From NCBI RefSeq assembly GCF_006538165.1, contig NZ_BDLU01000053.1:1-51940 (forward strand): DNA of 51,940 bases, in the 5' to 3' direction. The DNA is from Komagataeibacter diospyri (lineage in GTDB: Bacteria > Pseudomonadota > Alphaproteobacteria > Acetobacterales > Acetobacteraceae). Below, in pieces: positions 24,920 through 34,053 of this stretch; positions within the stretch are counted from its first letter, which is position 1; the number at the start of each line of letters is the position of its first letter. A program made the position numbers and the translations under genes. Below the pieces are notes generated by a model. It was not told where the DNA came from. It ran no database searches and saw only the letters and a list, made by a program, of their open reading frames with translations.

Positions 24920-26973
24920 TCAGGGCCCCTGCGCATCAAGTGCGCGTCCGGCCTGCATCCAGCGCAGACTGGTCTGGCACGGCTCATGCCGAACATGGTT
25001 CCAGCCGGTAATCCGGTTCTGCAGCGGGATGTCGTCGATAAAGCGGGATGGCGCAGAAGAGCCGCCCTGTCGGTAATCACAAAAAGTGATGGTAGCCTGC
25101 TCCATCGCCCGGGTCAGCGCCACATAGGCAAGGCGGCGTTCTTCATCGAGATTACGCACCATGCCGCCAGGAAAGACAGCTTCTTCCCACGCAGGCAGAA
25201 ACACGTGGCGAAATTCCAGCCCTTTTGCCCGGTGCATGGTAATGAGCTGCACCCGATCCTTCCCTTTTTCCCCAGGCGCCACGCTCGCCAGAGCTGCATG
25301 CTCCATCAGATGCTCCACACGTTGGAAGCCATCCGCCAACGCAACCAGTTCAGCCAGGTTTTCACGCTGTGAGACTGCATCGTCCGTGTCGTCAGCGCGC
25401 AGCATGTCCAGATAACCGGTTTCCTCAAGCAGCCAGCTGACACGCTGACCGATGGTTTCACTCCCGCGAGAGGCCGTCCGCCTGACGATCTGAACGAAGC
25501 TGTCCAGCGCCCGTCCACATTTCAGGGGCAAGCGGACCCGCGTTGCAGCGGCACACAACGACAGTCCGGAATCCCTGGCTTTGGCCTCGATCATTCCCAG
25601 GCCTTTTGCTCCAAGTCCGCGGACCGGCCTGTTGGCGACCCGGCGAAATGCCTCCTCAGACTGGGGCTCATCGGGACACGCGGAGAGTGTGAGAAGGGCC
25701 AGCGCGTCCTTGACAGCCATACGCTGATAGAACCCCACGTCCCCGACAATCTCATGCGGAACGTGAGCATGGAGCAGCGCTTCCTCCAGAACCCACGACA
25801 GCCTGTTCTGACGGTAAATGACCGCCATATCGTGCCAGGCTGTGCCCGCGGCCGCATGACGGCCGATCTCACGGGCAATCGCGGCGGCTTCCTCGGTGGC
25901 ATAGGAAAAGCCCAGTACCTCGATCGGCATTCCCTCGCCCCGACGCGTGAACAGGCTCTTCTCGATGCGGGACGGATCGTATGAAATCACGGCATTCGCC
26001 GCATCAAGGATATGGCTGGTGGAGCGAAAATTCTCTTCCAGCTTGAATATTTTCGCACCAGGAAACTCTGTTGAGAAATTCCTGAGAAACCCGACTTTTG
26101 CACCACGCCAGGAATAGATGCTCTGCGAATCATCACCCACGCAGAACAGTTCGCCAGATTTTTTACTCAGCAGTGCAAGCCAGAGATGCTGTGCATGATT
26201 CACGTCCTGAAATTCGTCTGCCATGACGGCCGTAAAACGGCCTGTCCAGCGGCGATGATAGGATGGGTCATGCAGCATGGCGAGGGTTGGCCACATAAGA
26301 AGGTCGCCAAAATCCGCGGCGTTCTGATCGCGCAGGACGGCCTGGTACCGGGCGTACAGGCCGATCACGAAACGCCAGCTGTCATGATCTACAAAACGGT
26401 TTGCCGACTGCCGCGTGTGGATCATGGCCTCGACATGCGCTGCAGCCGTTTCGGGTGTTACCAGATTCTCTTTCAGACGTGAAATCCGCTCGGCCATCTT
26501 CCTGATCTGCCTGGCATCCCCGGGAGCCCCTTCCTGCGGGTCAGGGAGTTGCGCCTTCGGAACCGCCCTGATCAGGCGACGTATGATCGCGAGACTGTCA
26601 TCTGCATCACGAATGTCGAAACCGCTACGCAACTGCGCCACCTCGGGCTCGGCCCGTAACTGGCGGGATGCGAGCGCGTGAAACGTGCCAACCATGGCAG
26701 TACCGAATGTGGTCCCAGAACACTGGCAATGCGTCTGCGCATTTCCTGCGCCGCCCTGTTGGTGAACGTGACACAGAGAATCTGGCCCGGAACCATGCCG
26801 TGGAGTTCGATGCGCGTCGCCACACCCGCTGTGAGGGTCTTGGTCTTGCCAGTTCCCGCACCGGCGAGAACCAGGACACGCCCCAGCGCCATGGCAGCAG
26901 ACCGTTGCTGCACCGTCAGATCGTTGAGGATTGACGCCAGGGCGTGCGGAACAGAAAGATCCCCGGACGTCAT
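24920..26973 (-). pseudogene. uvrD: UvrD/Rep-family DNA helicase with one frameshift
   Basis: From the ATG at 26973 the frame gives the SF1 N-terminus: LNDLTVQQRSAAMALGRVLV, LAGAGTGKTKTL (motif I), LCVTFTNRAAQEMRRRIASV. Near 26698-26708 homology moves to another frame (AMVGTFHALASRQLRAEPEV) and continues undamaged to 24920: MADEFQDVNHAQHLWL (motif II), GDDSQSIYSWRGAKV (motif III), DRVQLITMHRAKGLEF (motif V) and AYVALTRAMEQ (motif VI). Together about 680 residues, the size of a Rep-like 3'-5' helicase. The ATG overlaps the preceding stop. The single lesion may be recent or a sequencing error. It could assist plasmid replication or strand processing during transfer. Confidence 0.85.
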
Positions 26974-27644
26974 AGTTCTTCCATCCCTTCCGCCAGGCAG
27001 CCGCGGGTCCGGGTAACCTCACCGCTCGCGAGCAGCAGCGTCACGGGACAGGAAAGATCCCAGTTCCCGAACCCCCTTTCCCAGCACCCGTCGATAACCA
27101 GCCCGACCGGACAACCGACACGTTCATAGAGCCTGACAGCCGTCTCGGGGATCGGCAGGTCATCTTCGATCCCCATTCCACGGCAGCACACATGGCGGTT
27201 CCAGATCGCCCCTGCCAGGGCAGAACGGGCGAAAGCCCCGGCTAGGGCCTCCTTGATGGCCAGGCGCGCAACCCCCAGATCCGCGTAACTGGAAATAGCC
27301 ATCATCACTTTCTCCTGCATGAGATGGTCCTGAAAACAGGATCGCTCGGCCGACACGTCTGTGGCCCGCCAGCCGTAAATGACGGTCACCTCGTGATCGT
27401 CAGTGAAGAGAACGGTACGCGCTTCGAGATCCCACCCCTCGGGCAGCGAAGTGTCGCGCGTCCCGCCGATCACCACACCGCGGAACTCGGCGCTCCCGTT
27501 GCCCATCCCGACAAAACAGTCAGGGAGGGTACAGCCGGACGGACGATGCTGTTGCCAGATCGCACTGGCCTGCTCGTGAAGCAGGAAAGCCCGAAGAAGA
27601 CGGCTCCGCCACATCCGGGAAGCAAAAGGTTCGAACCAGATCAT
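26970..27644 (-). CDS. Hypothetical protein between primase-like and helicase genes
   Basis: 224 residues from the ATG at 27644, which overlaps the previous gene's TGA; its own TGA overlaps the helicase ATG. The start reads MIWFEPFASRMWRSRLLRAF; later PEGWDLEARTVLFTDDHEVT and FGNWDLSCPVTLLLASGEVT. Cys residues (CTLPDCF, HVCCRGM) are scattered, with no recognised family. Tight coupling on both sides points to a role with the TOPRIM protein and helicase in DNA replication or repair. Confidence 0.6.
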   Translation of the reverse strand: MIWFEPFASRMWRSRLLRAFLLHEQASAIWQQHRPSGCTLPDCFVGMGNGSAEFRGVVIGGTRDTSLPEGWDLEARTVLFTDDHEVTVIYGWRATDVSAERSCFQDHLMQEKVMMAISSYADLGVARLAIKEALAGAFARSALAGAIWNRHVCCRGMGIEDDLPIPETAVRLYERVGCPVGLVIDGCWERGFGNWDLSCPVTLLLASGEVTRTRGCLAEGMEEL

Positions 27645-28831
27645 GGTGATGCTTCCGGCGACGGGGCTGCTGAGCGCGATATGGTCGGAGACGGTGGTGC
27701 GCCCTGTTCCGGACCAGAGAGCACCTTCTGATGTTTCGCGTGATATGTCTCGGCCTGATCCAGCCAACCCGTCGAAACTTCCGCCGGGTTGGCAGCCGTT
27801 CTGGTAGTCAGGGCTTCGGACAGGCGAGAGAGCGGATCTGCAGGCGCAGGTCCGGGCTGCGCCTTATCTTCGCGTGCCTGCAGCACCCTGTTCCAGTCAT
27901 CTCCAGGTACTTTCGGCGAAATCCGGCCTGACCAGAGACCGGCTTCCTGCGCGAATGTCGTAAATTTCGAAACGTATCGATCACCCTGCAGATCGTTATC
28001 GACGGCAATGACCAGTCGCGCATGCGGCTGCTGCGCGACACGCGCCATGACCAGCTTCAGGTTCGCCTCGCCCTCGGGACTCATGCCGCCCCCGGTCGAA
28101 GCATAGAATGTTCCCTTACGAAAATGGTCCAGCGCGGCAAAAGACAGGGCATCAATGGCCCCCTCGGTGACCACAAGGCGTGTTACGGGTTCGGTTCCTC
28201 CATCGGCCCGGAAACCAAACAGGCGCTTACCCCCGCCACCCGTCGAAAAGCCCTTGTACTCGGGACCACGCATCTCCATCCCGGTAAGCTGCCCGCTGAT
28301 ATCGCGGTGACTGAACCAGGCGGTCCCGCGTGGGCCTTCTTTCAGCACACCCTGCCGGATGGCGGCAGCGAGGATATCGGCGGGCAGCCGCCGTTCTTCC
28401 GTCAGATAGCGCCACGCTGCCGTCCCTTTTCCGGGTGCGGAACGACGATCCCATAATTCAACAGGATCACGGCGCGGTCCGTCACTGGCACCTGTGGTAC
28501 GCTGGGCGACTTCCAGCGTCGGGTTCATCCCGACCAGTGCGCGAAGTTCCCGCCTGACATGGCCGAGATTTTTTAACGGATCGAGATACTGGACGAGTTT
28601 GAACACGTCACCCTTTCCATCACCTTTTGGATCCCACCAGCCCTTGCCGCCATGATTGACAATGATCACATCGTTGTCGCGGCGGAACTTCAGGTTACGG
28701 GCCGACTGTTGTGCAGTAGCCTGCCGATCCAGCCTGAACCCGGCTTTTTCAAGCACAACCGCGCAGTTTACCGCATTGCGAAGCTCGTCAAGCTCCCTTT
28801 GCTGCGCTTCTGGAGACGATACGTAAGCCAT
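27641..28831 (-). CDS. TOPRIM-domain (DUF3991-type) primase-like protein
   Basis: 396 residues from the ATG at 28831, preceded by AAAGGATTT. The N-terminal region (LVIIVNHGGKGWWDPKG-like segment and GDVFKLVQYLDPLKNLGHVR) matches DUF3991-type modules. The TOPRIM core has VVTEGAIDALSFAAL (Glu at about 223) and LVIAVDNDLQGDRY (acidic DxD at about 278-280), the metal-binding residues shared by primases and topoisomerases. The C-terminal tail is proline/serine-rich. Such proteins on plasmids are thought to prime or process DNA after entry. The gene heads a coupled operon with the hypothetical and UvrD genes. Confidence 0.78.
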   Translation of the reverse strand: MAYVSSPEAQQRELDELRNAVNCAVVLEKAGFRLDRQATAQQSARNLKFRRDNDVIIVNHGGKGWWDPKGDGKGDVFKLVQYLDPLKNLGHVRRELRALVGMNPTLEVAQRTTGASDGPRRDPVELWDRRSAPGKGTAAWRYLTEERRLPADILAAAIRQGVLKEGPRGTAWFSHRDISGQLTGMEMRGPEYKGFSTGGGGKRLFGFRADGGTEPVTRLVVTEGAIDALSFAALDHFRKGTFYASTGGGMSPEGEANLKLVMARVAQQPHARLVIAVDNDLQGDRYVSKFTTFAQEAGLWSGRISPKVPGDDWNRVLQAREDKAQPGPAPADPLSRLSEALTTRTAANPAEVSTGWLDQAETYHAKHQKVLSGPEQGAPPSPTISRSAAPSPEASP

Positions 28832-29368
28832 GGGATAAATCCTTTCATGAATGGCTCCGCCTTTCTGGAAACAATACGGCAGAATTCCCGAATAATATCC
28901 GCGAACAGAATAGTGAACGGAGCAATACAAGCCGCATAAAAGCGGCATTTATTACTTTAGGTCCGTATCCATATATGTTTTCTTCGTTCCGGCTTCCCGA
29001 TATGGATGCAAGGGGCAAGGCAGCCTTCAGGCACCTGCAATCCGGACAGAACGGGAAGACTGGAACGTACACGACACGGGACACTCCCTGTGGAATGTCC
29101 CATGTCCGCCCACATCATGCGACCAACGAGAAAAAACCGGGATCGGGAGGAGGAAACGCGCGATACTACTGCCCGTACAACAACATGGGCACGCCCCGTT
29201 TCCATCCGCCCAGAAATCTATCATAACAGACCGGTTCTGCTGGCTTTTCAGTCCCCCGACCCGATCATCAGGCACCGTCGCGGGGACTTCGGGCAGTTAC
29301 GCTTGTGGATCTCCAAGGCGCAATGCCGGAATTTGACCCTCTGTCCGGAAGATATCCCTGGCAGAGAA
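28832..29368. other. Intergenic region upstream of the TOPRIM operon
   Basis: No convincing gene is seen. It should carry the promoter for the leftward TOPRIM-helicase operon. It holds a stem-loop GCCGC-ATAAAA-GCGGC (28931-28946). Frames in it have arginine-rich, protein-unlike composition. Confidence 0.45.
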
Positions 29369-29390
29369 GCCGGGCTGTCTCCAGCCCGGC
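29369..29390 (-). terminator. Hairpin terminator after ssb
   Basis: A perfect 9-bp stem, GCCGGGCTG with CAGCCCGGC, and a four-base loop lie 10 bp after the ssb stop codon. Only a short pyrimidine tract (TTCTCT on the minus strand) follows, so termination may be partial or Rho-assisted. Confidence 0.6.
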
Positions 29391-29400
29391 AAAACCGCAG

Positions 29401-29865
29401 CTAGAACGGAATCTCGTCCTCCATTTCCTGGCCACCGCCAGCAGGAGCAGGTCGTTGGGCGGCGCTACGCGACGGGCGCTCTTCATCAAAACGTCCATCG
29501 CTGGTGCTGCGGCCATTGGCCAGCACCTTCAGGTTCCCATCAAACCGGTCGATGATGATCTCGGTTACATAACGGTCCTGTCCCTGCTGATCGGTCCATT
29601 TGCGTGTTTCCAGATGGCCTTCGATATAGACCAGGGTTCCCTTCTGGCACCGACGTTCGATCACGGCCGACAGGTGATCGTTGAAAGAGACGACACGGTG
29701 CCACTGGGTTTTCTCCCGGCGTTCGCCGCTGGCGCGATCGGTCCAGGTTTCGCTTGTCGCCACGCCGAAAGACGCGATTTTTCCATCCCCCTCCCTGCGT
29801 GCGGCAAGATCCGGATCCCTGCCCAGATGACCGATGATGATGGCACGATTGACTGACTGGCTCAT
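29401..29865 (-). CDS. ssb: Single-stranded DNA-binding protein
   Basis: 154 residues. OB-fold signatures: VNRAIIIGHLGRDPDL, IASFGVATSETWTDR, EKTQWHRVVSFNDHLS, GTLVYIEGHLETRKWTD; then a flexible Gly/Pro-rich linker and the acidic tip MEDEIPF that recruits replication and repair partners. Plasmid SSBs coat the incoming strand after conjugation and damp the SOS response. The start follows AAGGAACAGG. A strongly structured 81-bp foldback lies 94 bp upstream. Confidence 0.95.
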   Translation of the reverse strand: MSQSVNRAIIIGHLGRDPDLAARREGDGKIASFGVATSETWTDRASGERREKTQWHRVVSFNDHLSAVIERRCQKGTLVYIEGHLETRKWTDQQGQDRYVTEIIIDRFDGNLKVLANGRSTSDGRFDEERPSRSAAQRPAPAGGGQEMEDEIPF

Positions 29866-29955
29866 GGTCCTGTTCCTTTTTTCCTTCCCGGTCCTCTCCG
29901 GCCCCTGCCGGATCTCTGACCTGGTGCGGTCACGCGGAAGCGGGTATCAGGCGGC

Positions 29956-30044
29956 GGGCGCAACCCCTCGGGGCGGCAATGGTGCGGAAGCCGCGCCTGC
30001 GGCTTCACGGTACCGTCCCGACCGAAGGCCTGGGGGTTGCGCCC
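29956..30044. repeat. Large foldback in the ssb leader (81-bp core, 29960-30040)
   Basis: GGGCGCAACCCC and GGGGTTGCGCCC form perfect 12-bp outer arms. Inside are GAAGCCGC-GCCT-GCGGCTTC (a perfect 8-bp stem) and the palindrome ACGGTACCGT. From GCAAC to GTTGC the core is exactly 81 bp, the same length as the covarying element copies at 33258, 38498 and 43870, although the primary sequences do not align convincingly. It lies between divergent ssb and the 30234 gene, beside an AT-rich tract (about 30117-30205). Confidence 0.6.
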
Positions 30045-30233
30045 GACGACGACCGCTTCAGACCGCAGAAACCAGGTCAGAGACCCGGCAGGAGCACTGA
30101 TGCAAAATTCTGTTTCTTCGGGGTCTTTGTTTTCATATTATTGTTCTTTTTTTATTCGTACCTGTGCTGTTTTCTCTTGTACAATGAAAGTATTCATTCT
30201 AGAATTTCCCTGTTGCCAACGTGGGGGTTCATC

Positions 30234-30746
30234 ATGGCTGTGATTACCGTGTCGGGAGACCGCATCACGCTGAAGGCGGATTTTCATCCCGAACTGTCGA
30301 CCCAGGCCGGCCGGTACAGGGGACGGTTTCTCGGCAAGGAAATCGGCTGGTCCTTCCTCCCCGAACACGAGCAGGCGGTCCGCCAGATCTGCCAGACCCT
30401 GTATGGTGTAGATGGCACGCCGGCTGCGTGGAACGACTGCTGCACCGTGCAGGTCGACGTTGACGAACAGGACGTCCGGGCACCACTGTGGCGCAAGTTC
30501 AACGCCGATATTTACCTTGGTGGTCGTCACGTCGTCGGCGTTTTCGGTCCGCGTCAGGCCGTCCGGACTGGCAGGGGCGTAAAATTCCTGCTCGGCCAGC
30601 CGCGCTGCGCCACCCGGCTCGGCGCCTACCATATGGAGGTGCCCACCGGCAGCCTGCTGGAAATCAGGAAATACCCACGCGCAGCGCTGGAGTTCCTGGC
30701 CAGATGCCTTGATGGGCACGGGTCCTGGAGCGTGGATGCAGGCTAG
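30234..30746 (+). CDS. Hypothetical plasmid protein
   Basis: 170 residues from the ATG at 30234 (MAVITVSGDRITLKADFHPE, then YRGRFLGKEIGWSFLPEHEQ). A possible C-x-V motif pair occurs at CCTVQVDVDEQDV. It is the only rightward gene between 21 and 44 kb, divergent from ssb behind an AT-rich tract. Its stop codon overlaps that of the convergent 30743 gene by 3 bp. Family not recognised. Confidence 0.6.
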   Translation: MAVITVSGDRITLKADFHPELSTQAGRYRGRFLGKEIGWSFLPEHEQAVRQICQTLYGVDGTPAAWNDCCTVQVDVDEQDVRAPLWRKFNADIYLGGRHVVGVFGPRQAVRTGRGVKFLLGQPRCATRLGAYHMEVPTGSLLEIRKYPRAALEFLARCLDGHGSWSVDAG

Positions 30747-31249
30747 AAGAGCCCAGGCTGCACGGGAGGCGCGGGGGCAACCGCGGATGTTGTGGTCCCG
30801 CCATGCTTTGCCATCAGGCCAGCCAGTTCTGACTTCTCACGCGCAATCTGTTCTTCGCGGGCACGGGCTGCCCATGCCTCGACCAGAAGGTTCTCGCGGA
30901 TGCGCTGCCCGATTTCCCTCTCCACATCCGACCAGACAAAAGACGGGTCGCCCCAGCAGGGATGTCGCGCAACCTGATCGAGGAAATCGCGACGTGTGGC
31001 TGCATTCTCGAACCATGTCTGCGCAAAGCCGATCCGATTATAATGCGCGATAAATCCGAACATGTTGCTCAGGCGGTTATACAGGGCCGGGGTAAATTTT
31101 CCTGCAGGCATTCCGAGTGCGATGAACCGCAGGATCGCATTACCAAGCTTTGCCTTTTGCTGGGCTGTCGCCCATTTGGTGGGTTTCAGGACAGCCGGGT
31201 CGAAAGGCGGGATCCGAAGCCGCTCGCACAGGATTGGCCTCGCCGTCAT
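30743..31249 (-). CDS. Hypothetical protein, last of a coupled three-gene set
   Basis: 168 residues from the ATG at 31249, which overlaps the upstream TGA (ATGA). Mostly helical: KWATAQQKAKLGNAILRFIA, LYNRLSNMFGFIAHYNRIGF, then a charged coil (EAWAARAREEQIAREKSELA). No motif or family recognised. It is coupled to the two preceding genes and downstream of ardC. Confidence 0.6.
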   Translation of the reverse strand: MTARPILCERLRIPPFDPAVLKPTKWATAQQKAKLGNAILRFIALGMPAGKFTPALYNRLSNMFGFIAHYNRIGFAQTWFENAATRRDFLDQVARHPCWGDPSFVWSDVEREIGQRIRENLLVEAWAARAREEQIAREKSELAGLMAKHGGTTTSAVAPAPPVQPGLF

Positions 31250-31635
31250 GACACCCGGCTCCGGCATCGATAGCCGTTATGGAAGCGGTTCACATCCGGC
31301 AGTTCTGGATAATGCCCCTCGCTCAGGCCCCCTTCACTCATCCTTTCCAGATAGCGCACTGCCACGGTCACACGGCGGGAATTGGCGAGGCTGCGCAATA
31401 CGACCAGATCCGAGCGGCCTCGCATATAACGGTCTTCCCAGAGACCGGTGACGGGGTTCAGCGCAGCCGCCCCCATCATGCCGTTCAGAAAGCATTCCAC
31501 GATCCACGGCCGGGTCCGATAGGGACGTCCCGAAACAGGAGCCGGAAGACGGAAGATGGTTCCGCTGGCAATGGTCCCGACCCGGAGCGGGTTATTACCG
31601 CCCTGAAATGGAGACGTATAATACTGACGGATCAT
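31246..31635 (-). CDS. Hypothetical protein, middle of the coupled set
   Basis: 129 residues (MIRQYYTSPFQGGNNPLRVG ... CRSRVS). Start and stop both overlap neighbours as ATGA. Contains a possible strand-rich region (ASGTIFRLPAPVSGRPYRTR) and is basic overall. Family not recognised. Confidence 0.55.
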   Translation of the reverse strand: MIRQYYTSPFQGGNNPLRVGTIASGTIFRLPAPVSGRPYRTRPWIVECFLNGMMGAAALNPVTGLWEDRYMRGRSDLVVLRSLANSRRVTVAVRYLERMSEGGLSEGHYPELPDVNRFHNGYRCRSRVS

Positions 31636-32015
31636 GCCATGTCTCCTTTGCAGGACGCCATGTTTCCGGTTTCGGCTGCGGATCGTCCATGCAGGATCCG
31701 CGCGCCATCAGCGTCGTTATCGACCATGAGAACCCATCTGTCGGTCCCCAGGGCGCCAGTGCGGTAAGCCGCATCAAAGCCACGTGGCTTACGATCACCC
31801 CGACGGATATGCACACTGATGGAAAATGAGCGCCCGGGATGCACGCCGGCGATCCTCTCACCGTAAAGCGTTACGGCAGTCGAGATTTCCGCGAGCGTCC
31901 GGGCTTCTGTCATCCCCCGTGCACCAAGGTGTTCCATCGGCAGTGCCTTAAGGATGGCGCAGCCGTCAGAACGGATGCGCACGGCGGGAGTGGCAATCAG
32001 GGCAAAGACAGGCAT
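31632..32015 (-). CDS. Hypothetical protein, first of the coupled set
   Basis: 127 residues from the ATG at 32015, chosen because GGAG lies six bases upstream; two earlier in-frame starts at 32030 and 32027 lack one. Begins MPVFALIATPAVRIRSDGCA; the centre has RSFSISVHIRRGDRKPRGFD and the end WVLMVDNDADGARILHG, an acidic D-N-D-A-D cluster that could bind metal. Family not recognised. It follows ardC by 57 bp. Confidence 0.55.
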   Translation of the reverse strand: MPVFALIATPAVRIRSDGCAILKALPMEHLGARGMTEARTLAEISTAVTLYGERIAGVHPGRSFSISVHIRRGDRKPRGFDAAYRTGALGTDRWVLMVDNDADGARILHGRSAAETGNMASCKGDMA

Positions 32016-32072
32016 GATGAACTCCATCACCCGGCACGCCCTCGCAGGCGCACAGGTTTCCAGGGTTGGGTT

Positions 32073-32972
32073 TCAGGCGGCAGAAGCCACATCTCCGACG
32101 GACGGCTGACGTGTCGATGAGCTGAAAATGTATTGGGCCGCGGCTGAAGCTGCGCTCGCTGCGGTGAAAATAGCGCGCCTGTCAGCCTTCAGCAGTTCCA
32201 GCCAGTTCCCGATGTAATCAGCATGGCGGACCGTCGGTTCGATCTGCAGTTCCGCGCACACGAAAGCTGATGTCATCTCTGCGACGAGCTCCTCGGCCGC
32301 GTAGGCATGGTCCCCAAACCGCCTGCCAAAAGTGCGCGACAGCCGGCTTTCAGCCCCGGTCCAGTGCCCGATCTCATGAAAGACGGTTCTGTACCAGTCG
32401 ATCTGGTTGAAATAGGACTGCCGGGGCGGAACCCGGATGAAGTCCGCATCCGGGGCATAAAATGCCTTGTCGCCGCCGATACGGATGTCCGCCCCGGTTT
32501 CGCTCATCAGCGCTTCCGCATGCGGCACGATTTCGCGTTCCGGCAACAGAGCGGTCGGCGCGACCATGCTCTCTGGCAGGTTCTCGCACTGGTCAATATT
32601 GAACACCGTAAACCGCTTGAGAAACGGGATCTGGCGGGGATCATCGGAGCCTGCTTCCGACTTTGGCGTGAAACGGTCAGCATAGAACACCGTTGTTCCC
32701 TTCTCGCCTTTCCTGACATTGCCGCCTTCGGCCTGCGCCTGACGGAACGTCAGCCATTTCTGGGTGGAAAACCCATGCATCTCCACCGCGCCCCACAGCA
32801 TCAGGATGTTGATCCCGGAATAGGCCCGATCGGTCGCGGCATTACGCGGCAGGGCAATCCCGCATTTCGCGCGGTTCCATGGGCAGACCCATGGCACGGT
32901 TCCCGCTTCAAGTTCGAGGATGATGCGGTCGGTGACGGACTGATGAATGTCGGTACGTTCGGTTCTGGCCAT
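32073..32972 (-). CDS. ardC: ArdC-family antirestriction protein
   Basis: 299 residues. The N-terminal ssDNA-binding domain (DUF1738-like) shows VPWVCPWNRAKCGIALPRNA, YSGINILMLWGAVEMHGFST, and RKGEKGTTVFYADRF. The C-terminal zincin domain shows YRTVFHEIGHWTGAESRLSR with the HEIGH metal site (199-203) and a distal acidic ligand in YAAEELVAEMTSAF. ArdC protects incoming single-stranded plasmid DNA from restriction after conjugation. It starts after TCTGGAGACTG, downstream of a small membrane-protein gene that carries one 81-bp element in its leader. Confidence 0.92.
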   Translation of the reverse strand: MARTERTDIHQSVTDRIILELEAGTVPWVCPWNRAKCGIALPRNAATDRAYSGINILMLWGAVEMHGFSTQKWLTFRQAQAEGGNVRKGEKGTTVFYADRFTPKSEAGSDDPRQIPFLKRFTVFNIDQCENLPESMVAPTALLPEREIVPHAEALMSETGADIRIGGDKAFYAPDADFIRVPPRQSYFNQIDWYRTVFHEIGHWTGAESRLSRTFGRRFGDHAYAAEELVAEMTSAFVCAELQIEPTVRHADYIGNWLELLKADRRAIFTAASAASAAAQYIFSSSTRQPSVGDVASAA

Positions 32973-33041
32973 GATCAGTCTCCAGAATATGCAGACGCCG
33001 CCCTTCAGGGCGGCGCGGATAGACGACTTGCGATGCGGGTG

Positions 33042-33197
33042 TCATCTGAGATCGATGATGCCGGTGCACGGATCGAGAAAGATGTCGGGCAACAGGAGGA
33101 AGGTGACCAGGGAGGCCGTCCAGAGGAGCACGATGGCGACGAATTTGGCGATTTCGACGGCAGGGCGGGACGGCGGCACGATGCGGTTCTGAGTCAT
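33042..33197 (-). CDS. Small single-span membrane protein
   Basis: 51 residues from the ATG at 33197 with AAAGGATC upstream. The frame MTQNRIVPPSRPAVEIAKFV then AIVLLWTASLVTFLLLPDIF contains one transmembrane helix. It lies 69 bp before ardC on the same strand and 60 bp after an 81-bp structured element. Function unknown; similar short membrane proteins accompany transfer or entry-exclusion genes. Confidence 0.55.
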   Translation of the reverse strand: MTQNRIVPPSRPAVEIAKFVAIVLLWTASLVTFLLLPDIFLDPCTGIIDLR

Positions 33198-33257
33198 GTC
33201 CAGATCCTTTTTTCTGGCGTTTCGACCCCTTCCGGCGACCGCAGGGCAGACTGGCGG

Positions 33258-33338
33258 GCAAGGGCGCCGCGCAGCGGCGGCACCGGAGCCGCGCACAGAT
33301 GGCGCAGCCATCGCGCACGGCGAGGAGCCACCCCTTGC
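33258..33338. repeat. 81-bp covarying structured element, copy A
   Basis: The ends GCAAGGG and CCCTTGC pair (7 bp). Inside, GCCGC-GCA-GCGGC forms hairpin 1 (element positions 9-21, extended by pair 8-22). The stem 31-34 with 61-64 closes hairpin 2 (GATGGC-GCA-GCCATC in this copy). Copies B (38498) and C (43870) differ mainly by pair-preserving changes: positions 8/22, 31/64, 42/54 and 43/53. It lies 60 bp upstream of the small membrane gene and the ardC operon, beside an AT-rich tract (33366-33422). Confidence 0.75.
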
Positions 33339-33424
33339 GCGGCAGGCTGGACTGTGGTGCCCGCCTCCTACCTTTACTGTTTCATTTATTTATATATTTT
33401 GTTTTTATTGTATTTTTATTCAGG

Positions 33425-33931
33425 TCAGGCCTTTCCAGATCCGCCATCCGGTCGTCCGGATCGGTTTTTTTGCGGGGATGCCAGATAGGGGCAACTGATC
33501 CGCGCAGGCGTGACATCAATCCACAAACGACTGCCCGCAGTCGCGTCCAGCGCCTTGCGGATGGTGTCGGCGGAAAGAAATTCCGCGCCATCGTCACCGC
33601 CAAACGACGCGCGTTTGACATCGTACCAGTCGTCAGGACATGTGCGCGGGTCCGCTTCGACAGCATAGGCGACAAGGTTCGCCTGACCCTCGGCGTCACT
33701 GAAGCCCGGATAACCATTCGACATCAGGTACACCCCATGATCGCCAACCAGCATGAGGCCTGCCGGTATTTTGGTACGATCGACATCCGCACCGGTCGGA
33801 TGGCGTGACGACACGCCAGCCTTGAGAAAGGCCGGGTCAACAAGCTGATCATAGGTAGGGGAATGTTCGCTCGCGGCTTGCGCATGAGCAAGAAGACGCG
33901 CCACCAGGGCACGGTCGAAATGAAGTTTCAT
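33425..33931 (-). CDS. DUF3085-family plasmid protein
   Basis: 168 residues from the ATG at 33931 with AAAGGAATA upstream. The hallmark block GLMLVGDHGVYLMSNGYPGF then WYDVKRASFGGDDGAEFL matches DUF3085 proteins that recur on alphaproteobacterial plasmids near antirestriction genes. The biochemical role is unknown. The stop is followed by an AT-rich tract and then element copy A. Confidence 0.75.
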   Translation of the reverse strand: MKLHFDRALVARLLAHAQAASEHSPTYDQLVDPAFLKAGVSSRHPTGADVDRTKIPAGLMLVGDHGVYLMSNGYPGFSDAEGQANLVAYAVEADPRTCPDDWYDVKRASFGGDDGAEFLSADTIRKALDATAGSRLWIDVTPARISCPYLASPQKNRSGRPDGGSGKA

Positions 33932-34053
33932 GGCAGTATTCCTTTGTGTAAGCCCCTTGCGAAGACACAAAAAAGGCGGAACACCGAAGTATCCCGCCTT
34001 AAGAAATGGGAACCGGCACATCTGGACCGTGGTACCCCCGATGCCGTTGCCGA

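Noticed and set aside
28957..29275. Possible small genes in the TOPRIM upstream region
   Set aside because: Arginine/serine-rich text, no ribosome-binding site, no coupling to neighbours.
30743..32015. Interpreting the three coupled unknown genes as a toxin-antitoxin or defence system
   Set aside because: No toxin, nuclease or membrane motifs were visible; only their linkage to ardC is supported.
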